DNA from: Dentipellis sp. KUC8613
Lineage: Eukaryota; Basidiomycota; Agaricomycetes; Russulales; Hericiaceae
Direction of reading: 5' to 3'
Assembly (NCBI GenBank): GCA_002286715.1
Contig: NSJX01000137.1
Location: 1 to 12,916, forward strand
Length of the DNA stretch: 12,916 bases
This document shows, in pieces, positions 1 to 8,000 of the stretch (positions are counted from its first letter, which is position 1; every line of letters begins with the position of its first letter). Position numbers and translations under genes: made by a program. The notes beneath the pieces were generated by a model. The model searched no databases. It was given only the letters and a program-made list of their open reading frames with translations, and was not told the DNA's origin.

Positions 1-629
1 TCTCATGGGCTGACGTCGTGTGGCCCATGTATGATGGGCTATGTGCACGTCGGGTGGCCCATGTCTTACTGGTCAAACTAACTGACAAGGGTGTAGGAGC
101 CATCTGCGCGCGGTGGAGGTATGCCTCCGTCCATCGCGCGCCGGAACGAACGTAGATGTCGGACCACAAGCAAGGATAACCAAGCGCAGCGATGCGCCAT
201 TGGCGACACACGTGGGTGGCGTGGAGCCACCCGATGTCGATGTTGTCCCCGGTGGCAGCCTTGGACCAATCAATACTACGAGGAGGATCAATCCTCTCCA
301 GGAACGTGAGTATGTGGATGAGAACTTCTGAGGGAAGGCGATTGACGGGCGCAAGGGAGTTGTAATGGAAGCGCAGAGAGTACAGCATCTGCACGACTGC
401 ATCCATCTCGTGTCCTATTCTTGTGCGCAAGTTGGTGTCGGCAGAGAGAGGAGTCTGAAGAGGTGCTGCGGCCTGAGAGTGCATAGTAACATCCGCAAGC
501 CGTTTTTTCCTAGTGGCGTGCCAGAACTCTGAGGCGCTCAGACTGAATGTTCACAGGTCAATATCGTGATCCCAGAAACACATTCACATACACATACCAC
601 AGTGCAGGGTTATCTCCAGCAGTCGACAT
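1..629 (-). CDS. F-box protein A, 5' part only (runs off the left edge)
   Basis: This is probably a substrate-recognition subunit of an SCF-type ubiquitin ligase, inferred from an F-box-like domain; the target is unknown. Exon 1 is 629-598 (start MSTAGDNPAL), the intron is 597-543 (GTATG donor, TTGAC branch point, TTCAG acceptor), and exon 2 runs from 542 past position 1. The frame is open for about 191 residues. The F-box core reads VNRLPSEVLIHILTFL, and the second conserved block is THVCRQWRIAALGYPCLW. The model is supported by F-box gene B at 8001-9949: intron position and phase are the same, 31 of 40 residues match from IGHEMDA through the F-box, and 22 of 25 match around VCRQW. Similarity fades after the HRAQ residues (near position 100), where gene A continues with an unrelated Ser/Thr/His-rich stretch. 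The C-terminal part lies outside the window, so it could be truncated or a pseudogene. Its start faces that of the phosphotransferase gene. Confidence 0.85.
5..64. repeat. Two tandem imperfect units with palindromic ends
   Basis: Two adjacent units (5-28 and 34-62) each begin with ATGGGC and end with GCCCAT, so each could fold into a hairpin. The right halves also form a direct repeat: 13-30 and 47-64 match at 17 of 18 positions, 34 bp apart. The repeat lies inside the open frame of F-box gene A, in the part that no longer resembles gene B. Confidence 0.6.
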
Positions 630-1058
630 GGTATGGCCGTGGTGGCTTGATCGCCTCTTGAGAATCGAGACTGGGTTGGGCCACGGAAACACACCCACGG
701 AAACAAACCCACTTGGGACCGTACTGGAAAGTTAGCCTTGAAGACGGCAAATGAATTCGGTGGCAAGCAATCACAGAGGCTGATGGATATGAAGCAAAAA
801 AAGGTATTCTGGAGGACTGACGAAGGCTTCAAGTTCGAATTCAAGTGTACTGTGCATGCTGGTATCGGGGGCGGCACCGTGGCGGGCCGCGGACCCGGGC
901 CGCAAATTCAAGTCGCCCCGGACGTGCTACTGTATCAGGCACCCTTTCTCGAAGACCACCATCTGCCTTCATATATAGAACCTTCCGCTTGATAGTGAGT
1001 ACAATATATATCGCTCATCCGATTTGGTATGCGCTCAATTCTTTCCAACTAAGTAGCC
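630..1058. promoter_or_regulatory. Divergent intergenic promoter region (F-box A / phosphotransferase)
   Basis: This 429-base gap separates two divergent start codons, so it should hold promoters for both. A TATA-like ATATATAG at 971-978 lies about 80 bases before the phosphotransferase start at 1059. A very GC-rich stretch (about 866-905) precedes it. The open frame at 738-992 has no recognisable protein features and I do not call it a gene. Control elements for F-box A are not evident. Confidence 0.45.
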
Positions 1059-1988
1059 ATGACTTCAACAATTCGCCCCGAGTCTCAAGCGCAGTCATCC
1101 GAGTCGGATTCACCCCAGCTTCCAAGTTTCCGAGTCCCGAGCACGTATGATGAACTGTGTGAACTTGTGCGCACGAATGCCGTCGATGTCATCTACGACA
1201 GCTCATACACTGGCAGGACAGTCATCCGCTTAGCTCCAGGTGTGATTATGAAGTGCAGAGGCGATTTCGCAGAGGAGGTCCGTGCCACGCTCTACGCGCG
1301 GAAGCGCTTCTCCTTCCCCATCCCGCGGGTTCTCCACCATCCTCCACTTAAAGACGATCCTGCGTCCGCTGCTGGCAGTTCCCCCCAGGAAGGACCAGCC
1401 TCCCGGTCCCCAGGTGTATGGTACATCTGCACGGAACAGTGCCCCGGCGTTTCGCTAGACAAAGTAATCGACACCATGACACCTGCTCAGCTGCAGCACA
1501 TCGCCTCGCAGCTCCGCGACATTCTCGCCGAGATGGACCGACTTCGCCCGACCACGCTCGGTTCTGTCACCGGAGGACCGTACCGCAACGAATACTTTCC
1601 CCTTGCCATTCTCCTCCCCCATGCATTCAGCTCGTACTCTGCGTTCCTCGACCGGCTCCGCGAGGTCCTCCTTGTCTTCGCCACAGAAACGTACACGGAG
1701 GACTTGCTGTCCAAGCTCCCCCGCGACGCAGGTATGCGCTTCGCGCACGCAGACCTGTACCCGCGGAACATCCTCGTGGACGGCACGACCATCACGGGCA
1801 TCATCGACTGGGCGACTGCCGGCTTTTGGCCGGACTTCTGGGAGTACGTATACTGTGCCATGCACCGCTCTGTGACTTCGAGTCCGGGATGGGAGCGGCT
1901 TTTGGGCCTGGTTTTCCCTGGGGAACGTCGTTGGGACGAGATCGATGCTGTTACTACTCTGGTCTCGATTATAGACCGGTTTTGTTAA
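1059..1988 (+). CDS. APH-family (aminoglycoside phosphotransferase-like) kinase, fungal type
   Basis: This is an intronless frame of 309 residues with the protein-kinase-like fold of the APH superfamily. Motifs appear in family order: a likely ATP-binding lysine in VIMKC (K65), a nearby acidic pair in AEEVRA (E72/E73), a hinge region WYICTEQCPG (121-130), the Brenner-type catalytic loop FAHADLYPRN (H230, D232, N237), and the metal-binding IIDWATAGF (D250), followed by PDFWEY. All key residues are present, so an active kinase is plausible. An insert of low complexity (roughly 97-118, rich in Pro, Ser and Ala) separates the N-lobe strands. Such genes are multiplied in filamentous fungi and their substrates are mostly unknown; the family name does not imply antibiotic resistance. 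The start is the first ATG after a TATA-like box at 971-978. No biosynthetic neighbour hints at a substrate. It probably acts in the cytosol, since no signal peptide or membrane segment is visible. Confidence 0.85.
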   Translation: MTSTIRPESQAQSSESDSPQLPSFRVPSTYDELCELVRTNAVDVIYDSSYTGRTVIRLAPGVIMKCRGDFAEEVRATLYARKRFSFPIPRVLHHPPLKDDPASAAGSSPQEGPASRSPGVWYICTEQCPGVSLDKVIDTMTPAQLQHIASQLRDILAEMDRLRPTTLGSVTGGPYRNEYFPLAILLPHAFSSYSAFLDRLREVLLVFATETYTEDLLSKLPRDAGMRFAHADLYPRNILVDGTTITGIIDWATAGFWPDFWEYVYCAMHRSVTSSPGWERLLGLVFPGERRWDEIDAVTTLVSIIDRFC

Positions 1989-3170
1989 TGTATAAGTAGG
2001 GTCCTGGTTGGGGTCGTCAGCTCATCGTGTACTAGTGTTTTATCGTCTCCAGCACAATATCATGTCGACGTTTCCGAATCACGACCATTAAACAAACGTG
2101 AGGGGGATTCAACGCCTGGCTTGCCTCCCCCCCAAAAAAAAATCTCTCCTACACTCTTCTTTTCCACTCCCATATCATTAGTATGTTTGTGTGCAAGCTG
2201 CAGATAATTACTTCGCTAGACGCAGAGTTTGAACCGCGTTGCGAATGCTCGGCGCACCGCAAAAACACCATAAGCGCCCATGACTAGGGTCACGAGCCCA
2301 TCAGACTAAGCGGCTGTACGTAAGACGTCAGTGGGCGCCTTGGCCTTCGAGTTCGGTTCCTGGACACGCTACGCCGGCGTCGTTCTCGATCCCCAGAGCA
2401 CGACCCGACACGACGCACGCCCCGGAAGGTGTGCCTTATATAGAGCGTGCTTGCCCCGGGTGCCAAGACGTAAGTGATTTTCGCAGGGTGGGGTTTACGG
2501 GTTTGTTGGCTCCGCGGGCTCGGAGCGGAGGGCGTTCATGAACTTACTGTAACGTACTGAGGCTTTGCTGGTGCTTACGATGCGGGAAGAGTGAGAAAGG
2601 ACATGCAGTGTTGCGAAGGAAGATAAGAGAGGGAAGTAAATTTGAAGTGACAAGCTTAAGAGATCGAGACGCGATCAAATGGAATTTCGAAATCATGCGG
2701 GGGCGAAGGGAACAAGGGAATTTCGAAGGACGTCGCGGCCGGCGCCTACCGTCTACCGCACCGCGGTCGGTCATAAGGCCAACGGGCTTCCAGCCATTGG
2801 CGGGTGTAGAGGGGTGAAACGAGCGTGCGGTGAGTGGTCAATTTTACACACGAGAAGAGGGACGCGCTGTCCTGTAACGTTGCGATACTAGTATGCGAGC
2901 CGAGGCCAAGCATGAACGGACCTGCATCTCGACCCGCCGCGGTCCAATCAGGTCAGCTGCCCACCTGAAATTGAATCCGAAGACCGTAGCGTGCGCCGTG
3001 CATTAGATCTATGTCTAGGAGCGCACGCAATCTAGATGCAAGCAGGTAGAGGAAGAACGCGAGTCTGGACTGTATAACTTGAGTTAGCGCCAGACTAGAA
3101 ACAGAGGAGATATATTGACTGACGGACGAAGTCTCGTTCTTCGTGGTCTTGAGATGTTATACATAGGGCG
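1989..3170. other. Intergenic stretch, no convincing gene
   Basis: About 1.2 kb with no reading frame that resembles a protein. It holds a C7A9 homopolymer junction (2127-2142), a 7-bp inverted repeat (GCGCCCA 2274-2280 with TGGGCGC 2332-2338), a TATA-like TATATA at 2437-2442, and a perfect splice-donor-like GTAAGT at 2470-2475. The last two could mark an unannotated transcript, but no coding exon follows. Frames on both strands at 2544-2891 look like chance open frames. Confidence 0.5.
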
Positions 3171-3767
3171 TCAGAGGGTCTCGACGTACGTGTTCATGAG
3201 AGCGAAGCGATAGGTTGGTCCGAGGCTCGCTGTCGATCTCTCGTACACCAGGTTCTGAAACTGCGTGGCGTTGAGTGCCGGCCGGTCGCCTGAGGGTTCT
3301 TCTGTCGTAGCGCCGAGGTGGTCGAGTCGCTTCTGCCATGGCGCGGGTCGTGTCGAGTGCTTCTTGAATCCGCAGTGTCCCGGTGGAGGCCAGAGACGTC
3401 CGTGCGCGCCGTTCGTCCACCGGGAGGCATGGTGTGTGACTGCTGTGAGGGTGTGAAGTGAGAGGCAAGACGCAAGTCGCTCACAAATCCGCGAAAAATA
3501 AGAGGGCAGAGGTGAAGCCGGTGGCTGGTGCCTGCGGTAAGCTCGAACACGCAGAAATATGATCCGCTGGGCTGCCCAATCAGCACGGCGCCTGGTGGCA
3601 TCACCCCGACGCCTGCTTGCACATGGAGATACCGCGGTCGGCGACGACGGCCGGACTCGAGTCAAGGGGTGCTGGGGCGCGCACAGGCTCCCGGAACGTA
3701 ACGAAATGAGCAAGAAACAGAACAGGGTGCGGGTGGTTGTGTCGAGATGCCGTGAGGGGCCCCGCAT
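3171..3767 (-). CDS. Doubtful small gene, divergent from ACO1 (hypothetical)
   Basis: A minus-strand frame is open from an ATG at 3767 to a TGA at 3171-3173 (198 codons). The first half is Arg-, Ser- and Pro-rich and looks like translated non-coding GC-rich DNA. The C-terminal half reads more like protein, with segments such as KKHSTRPAPWQKRLDHLG and ending in YRFALMNTYVETL. A possible short intron with a GTGAGC donor and CACAG acceptor (3484-3443, 42 nt, in phase) lies inside. Two other minus-strand frames overlap it, so openness alone is weak evidence. The true start and exon structure are unresolved. I recognise no domain, membrane segment or signal peptide. If real, it shares a divergent promoter with ACO1. 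The stretch may equally be an untranslated RNA or simply intergenic. Confidence 0.3.
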   Translation of the reverse strand: MRGPSRHLDTTTRTLFCFLLISLRSGSLCAPQHPLTRVRPSSPTAVSPCASRRRGDATRRRADWAAQRIIFLRVRAYRRHQPPASPLPSYFSRICERLASCLSLHTLTAVTHHASRWTNGAHGRLWPPPGHCGFKKHSTRPAPWQKRLDHLGATTEEPSGDRPALNATQFQNLVYERSTASLGPTYRFALMNTYVETL

Positions 3768-3850
3768 CTATGAGCCAAAGGTGGTTGGGAAAGAGATGTT
3801 GCGGGAGTGTTGCCGACGAGTGCCGAGGGGAGGGTAAAGGACGGGCTTCA

Positions 3851-3855
3851 ATTGG
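3851..3855 (-). promoter_or_regulatory. CCAAT box in the ACO1 promoter
   Basis: ATTGG on the plus strand (CCAAT on the minus) lies 158 bases before the aconitase start. In fungi the CCAAT-binding HAP complex is known to control TCA-cycle and iron-protein genes, so a role here is plausible. Binding is inferred from the pentamer alone, which also occurs often by chance. Confidence 0.35.
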
Positions 3856-3884
3856 CTGTACGGAGGGGTACGGCCGGAATCACA

Positions 3885-4008
3885 GGGGCGGGCGCATGAT
3901 ATAAAGCGGACGCCTCCGCCGTTTGCCGGGCACCATCCCTTTTCTCCTTCCTCCTCCACCTTCGTCGTCGTCGTTGTCGCCGTCGTCGTTGCGTCCCCCG
4001 CCCCGACG
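3885..4008 (+). promoter_or_regulatory. ACO1 core promoter and pyrimidine-rich leader
   Basis: A GC box (GGGGCGGG, 3885-3892) is followed by TATAAA at 3900-3905, 109 bases before the start codon. The leader then becomes strongly pyrimidine-rich (about 3935-4008), with a CTCC-type run at 3941-3957 and repeated GTC triplets at 3961-3990. CT-rich leaders are typical of highly expressed fungal genes, which fits a housekeeping enzyme. Confidence 0.6.
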
Positions 4009-6800
4009 ATGTTCAACATCGCTTCTCGCTCCTCCGCCGCATGGCGCGGCATCCAACGCATGGCCGCAGGTATGGCCACCACCGTCGAGGGTCGCATCGG
4101 CGACACCAAGGTCCCCATGTCGCTCCTCGAAAAGGGTGCCTACATCAACTACCAGCGCATTGAGGACAATCTCGCCGTTGTCCGCTCGCGGTATGTCGTC
4201 TTTCCGTTTCGGTATCATCGACGCGCCCGTTTACACCCGACGACAGCCTCCAGCGCCCCTTGACGCTCTCGGAGAAGATTTTGTACGGCCATCTCGACGA
4301 CCCTCAAAACCAGGACATCGACCGTGGTGTCAGCTACCTCAAGCTCCGCCCCGACGTACGTCGCGTCTTCACTCCCAGTAAAAATTTTCTGACCTCGTCT
4401 GCCCTATCGCCAGCGTGTCGCTTGCCAGGATGCTACTGCCCAGGTGCGGACTTATTGCGGACCCTCGCGCGCTATAGCTTCTGACGTCACTCGCTCCCCA
4501 GATGGCACTGCTCCAGTTCATGTCTGCCGGCATGGACACCGCTGCTGTCCCCACCACCGTCCACTGTGACCACTTGATTGAGGCTCAGGTCGGTGGTGTC
4601 AAGGATCTCGCGCGCGCTAAAAACTTGAACAAGGAGGTCTACGACTTCCTCGCGACGGCGACGGCCAAGGTGCGTCATTGCTCTCCATTCTTATCGCAGC
4701 ACGTGACTCATCGCGCTTATCCTCCAGTATGGCCTCGGTTTCTGGAGACCCGGTTCTGGTATCATTCATCAAATTATTCTGGAGAACTACGCTTTCCCCG
4801 GTGGACTCATGATCGGCACGGACTCGCATACCCCCAACGCTGGTGGTCTCGGTATGATTGCTTGCGGTGTTGGCGGTGCCGACGCCGTCGACGTTATGGC
4901 CGACATTCCCTGGGAGCTCAAGTGCCCCAAGGTTATCGCTGTTAACTTGACTGGCAAGATCGGTGGCTGGACTACTCCCAAGGGTATGCGCGTTTTACTC
5001 CGTTCGAAGGCCGTCGCTGACGACTCTGCGCAGATGTTATCTTGAAGGTCGCTGGCATCCTCACCGTCAAGGGTGGAACTGGTGCTATCGTCGAGTACAA
5101 GGGTCCCGGTGTCGAGTCTCTCTCCTGCACTGGTATGGCGACTATCTGCAACATGGGTGCTGAAATTGGTGCTACGACTTCGCTCTTCCCCTTCAACCAC
5201 CGTATGACCGACTACCTCAACGCTACCAAGCGCGGTGAGATCGCCAAGTACGCGCAGCGCTTCTCGCACAACCTCAAGGCCGACGAGAACGCCGAGTATG
5301 ACCAGCAGATCGAGATCGTAAGTCCGAACGCGTTTTGCGCTTTACTGAAGCTAACTTGTCTGCCAGAACCTGTCCGAGCTTGAGCCCCACATCAACGGTC
5401 CTTTCACTCCCGATCTCGCTACTCCCATCTCCAAGTTCGCCGAGGCCGTCACCAAGAACAACTGGCCCGCTGAGCTCAAGGTTGCCCTCATCGGTTCTTG
5501 CACCAACTCTTCGTACGAGGACATGTCCCGCTCCGCTTCTATCGCTCGCCAGGGTACCGCGCACGGTCTCGACACCAAGAGCAAGTTCACGATCACCCCC
5601 GGTTCCGAGCAGGTTCGCGCCACCATCGAGCGTGACGGTCAGATCGAGGCATTTGAGACTGTCGGCGGTCTTGTTCTTGCCAACGCTTGCGGACCCTGCA
5701 TTGGTCAGTGGGACAGGAAGGACGTCAAGAAGGGCGAGGCTAACTCGAGTGAGTTCATTCCCTGTTTATGACTGATATGACTCGCTTATCGAGTTCGCAG
5801 TCATCACTTCGTACAACCGTAACTTCACTGGTCGCAACGACGCTAACCCCGCTACCCACGCGTTTGTCGCCTCCCCGGACATTGTCACCGCTATGGCCTT
5901 CGCCGGCGACCTTCGCTTCAACCCCCTCACTGACACCCTCAACGACTCCACCGGCAAGCCTTTCAAGTTCGAGAGCCCCACTGGTAACGAGCTTCCTCCC
6001 CGTGGCTACGATCCTGGTGAGGACACCTTCCAGCCCCCTCCTCAGGACCGTGCCTCCGTCGCCGTCGCCGTCAGCCCTACCTCCGACCGTCTTCAGCTCC
6101 TTAAGCCTTTCGCTCCCTGGGACGGCAAGACCCCCGAGGACCTCCCCATTCTGATCAAGGTTAAGGGCAAGTGCACGACTGATCACATCTCCGCTGGCGG
6201 TCCCTGGTTGAAGTACCGTGGTCACCTCGAGAACATCTCCCGTGCGTATTGCCTCCTCTCTACCGCGACGCGTCGTGTTGACATGCCATCGTAGAGAACT
6301 GCCTGATCGGTGCCATCAACTCGGAGAACGACGAGGCTAACAAGGTCAAGAACCAGATCACCGGCGAGTTCGGCGCTGTCCCCCAGACTGCTGCGTACTA
6401 CCGCGACCACGGCATCAAGTGGGTCGTCATCGGTGACCACAACTACGGCGAGGGTTCGTCCCGTGAGCACGCTGCGCTCGAGCCTCGCTTCCTCGGTGGC
6501 CTCGCTATCATCGTCCGGTCCTTCGCGCGTATCCACGAGACCAACCTGAAGAAGCAGGGCATGCTCGCGCTCACGTTCGCCGACGCCGCGGACTACGAGC
6601 GCATCAAGCCCTCGGACAAGGTGTCCATCCTCGGCCTCGAGAGCTTCGCGCCCGGCAAGAACCTGACGCTCCTCGTCAAGCACGAGGACGGCACCTCGGA
6701 GGAGATCGCGCTCGCGCACTCGTTCAACGAGGGCCAGATCGAGTGGTTCAAGGCCGGCTCCGCGCTCAACCTGATGGCGGCCAAGGCGAAGAAGAACTAG
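4009..6800 (+). CDS. ACO1: Aconitate hydratase, mitochondrial
   Basis: Aconitase converts citrate to isocitrate via cis-aconitate in the mitochondrial TCA cycle, using a [4Fe-4S] cluster. Nine exons: 4009-4190, 4247-4355, 4414-4443, 4502-4669, 4728-4983, 5034-5317, 5367-5748, 5801-6241 and 6295-6800. The spliced frame encodes 785 residues, normal for the family. The N-terminus ([14 protein letters not shown]) is rich in Arg and Ser without acids, as in mitochondrial presequences. Cluster cysteines are C388 (IGSCTNSS), C451 and C454 ([10 protein letters not shown]), with the 63 and 3 residue spacing of the pig enzyme. Also present are the active-site blocks HCDH (128-131), [10 protein letters not shown] (194 on) and GEGSSREH with S672/R674 in the swivel domain. 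Eight introns of 49-58 nt have good donors and several CTGAC or CTAAC branch points. Exon 3 is a 30-nt microexon. The GSCTNSS and GPCIGQ signatures make this call near certain. No key residue is missing. Confidence 0.98.
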
Positions 6801-6876
6801 GCGCCCGCGCCGCCTCGCTCGCCTGCCGTCCCCCGCCCCGTCGTCCCTCGCTGCGGAACCCGCGTCAGTAGGAGCC

Positions 6877-6932
6877 GGTTCTGGGTTCTGGGTCCTGGGT
6901 CTTGGGTCCGGGTTTCCTCGTGTCGTGTCGTG
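6877..6932. repeat. Short tandem repeats in the ACO1 3' region
   Basis: Four heptamers of the form GGTYYTG follow each other at 6877-6904 and then decay. Three TCGTG pentamers follow at 6918-6932. This looks like a microsatellite that probably lies in the ACO1 3' untranslated region. Confidence 0.7.
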
Positions 6933-7585
6933 TCGTCGCGTTTTTTTTTTTTCGTTATTCCTATGCAGTCTAAGGCAGCCGTCTCGTTTGAACGCTGTGT
7001 AGAGTATGAGTATACGTCTGGTCTCGTTCGGCGGGACGTTGTAATGATCCGTCGTCGTTGGCGTGGCAATGGTTAACGTTCATGAAATCTAATTTTCTTT
7101 TTTCCTCGTCGTTGTTCGTTGGAATTGGATGGTGTGCGCGTGCGTGAGTTGTCAGTTTCGTGGGCTTGATGGCGACACTTGCTCTGCTGCGCGTTTCGGC
7201 TTTTCGGACGCCAGGTCCGAAATCGGACGAATTCTAGTTAGGCAAACATTTGTGTCCGGGATTGGAGATTCGCACTGATTTAGAACTCAATATGACGTAT
7301 TAGTCGCGGACGAATATGTCTAGCGCTTGCTATGACTTCAAGCTCACACCGTCTGTCACGACACAAGTTACCCACCAATATTGGCATATGTATCAGTCGT
7401 GATGGTGCGCCCGGGCCCGTCGGTGCCATTTCTGTCAGTGGCATGAGGCGGTCGTTACTTTTCGTCGGTTCTCTGGATACCACGTACTACGCAGTATCTT
7501 CGCAATTGCCGCACAATCGCCACTGTGACACGAGCCTGAGGTTGAGGCGTCGAATTTGAAGCAGGATCCGAGGTGAGTATCGGTA

Positions 7586-7613
7586 CGTTGGATGGTGGTC
7601 GTTGGATGGTGGT
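7586..7613. repeat. Perfect 14-bp tandem duplication
   Basis: The unit CGTTGGATGGTGGT occurs twice without mismatch (7586-7599 and 7600-7613). It lies about 400 bases upstream of F-box gene B. No function is evident. Confidence 0.75.
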
Positions 7614-8000
7614 TGATCGGAAGCTGATCGTGCGGGATGGTGTGTTCTAGAAGTGCTAGCTGCCACCCTGATTGGCCAGCGAAGTCTTCGGCGTCGAAAG
7701 CGCATCCCTGAGGTGGGTAGGCTGTTCGAGGTCCGTCTGCTCTCAGGCTGATAGCTTGCATCTCGTGGGATGGCATACGCCAGAACTACGAACGAAATCT
7801 GGCCAGTGCTCGCTCGTTCTAGTTTGGTTGCGGGCCTCGTCCCTGTATCAGGCGATCTGTAGACTTCGTTACTTTCATTTCACTCCGGACCAAAGCCTCA
7901 CTCATAGCGGAGAATCGGCTTGTGCAGCTCTTTTCCGTGGTTATTCGACGTCCTACACGATTTCAAAGCAACCAAACGGTCAAGCTATCGCAGTCTCACC

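Larger units (their letters stand above)
6801..8000. other. Intergenic stretch: ACO1 3' region and F-box B upstream region
   Basis: About 1.2 kb without a supported gene. The first part should be the 3' untranslated region of ACO1; it contains the heptamer and pentamer repeats at 6877-6932 and a run of 12 T at 6941-6952. A perfect 14-bp tandem duplication lies at 7586-7613. Open frames here (for example minus 7435-7776) have no protein character. No clear TATA box precedes F-box gene B at 8001. Confidence 0.5.

Noticed and set aside
738..992. 84-codon frame in the F-box A / phosphotransferase gap
   Set aside because: It spans a GC-rich promoter-like block and the TATA-like box of the next gene, and shows no domain.
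1418..1999. 193-codon plus-strand frame overlapping the phosphotransferase
   Set aside because: It is a shifted-frame shadow rich in Arg, Pro and His with no domain, whereas the 1059-1988 frame carries all kinase motifs.
2274..2338. Possible tRNA, because a 7-bp GCGCCCA/TGGGCGC pair could be an acceptor stem
   Set aside because: The span is only 65 bases, there is no GGTTCGANTCC-like T-arm next to the 3' strand, and no A-box is visible on either strand.
7435..7776. 113-codon minus-strand frame upstream of F-box B
   Set aside because: No protein-like pattern, no supporting splice signals, and it covers the 14-bp tandem duplication.
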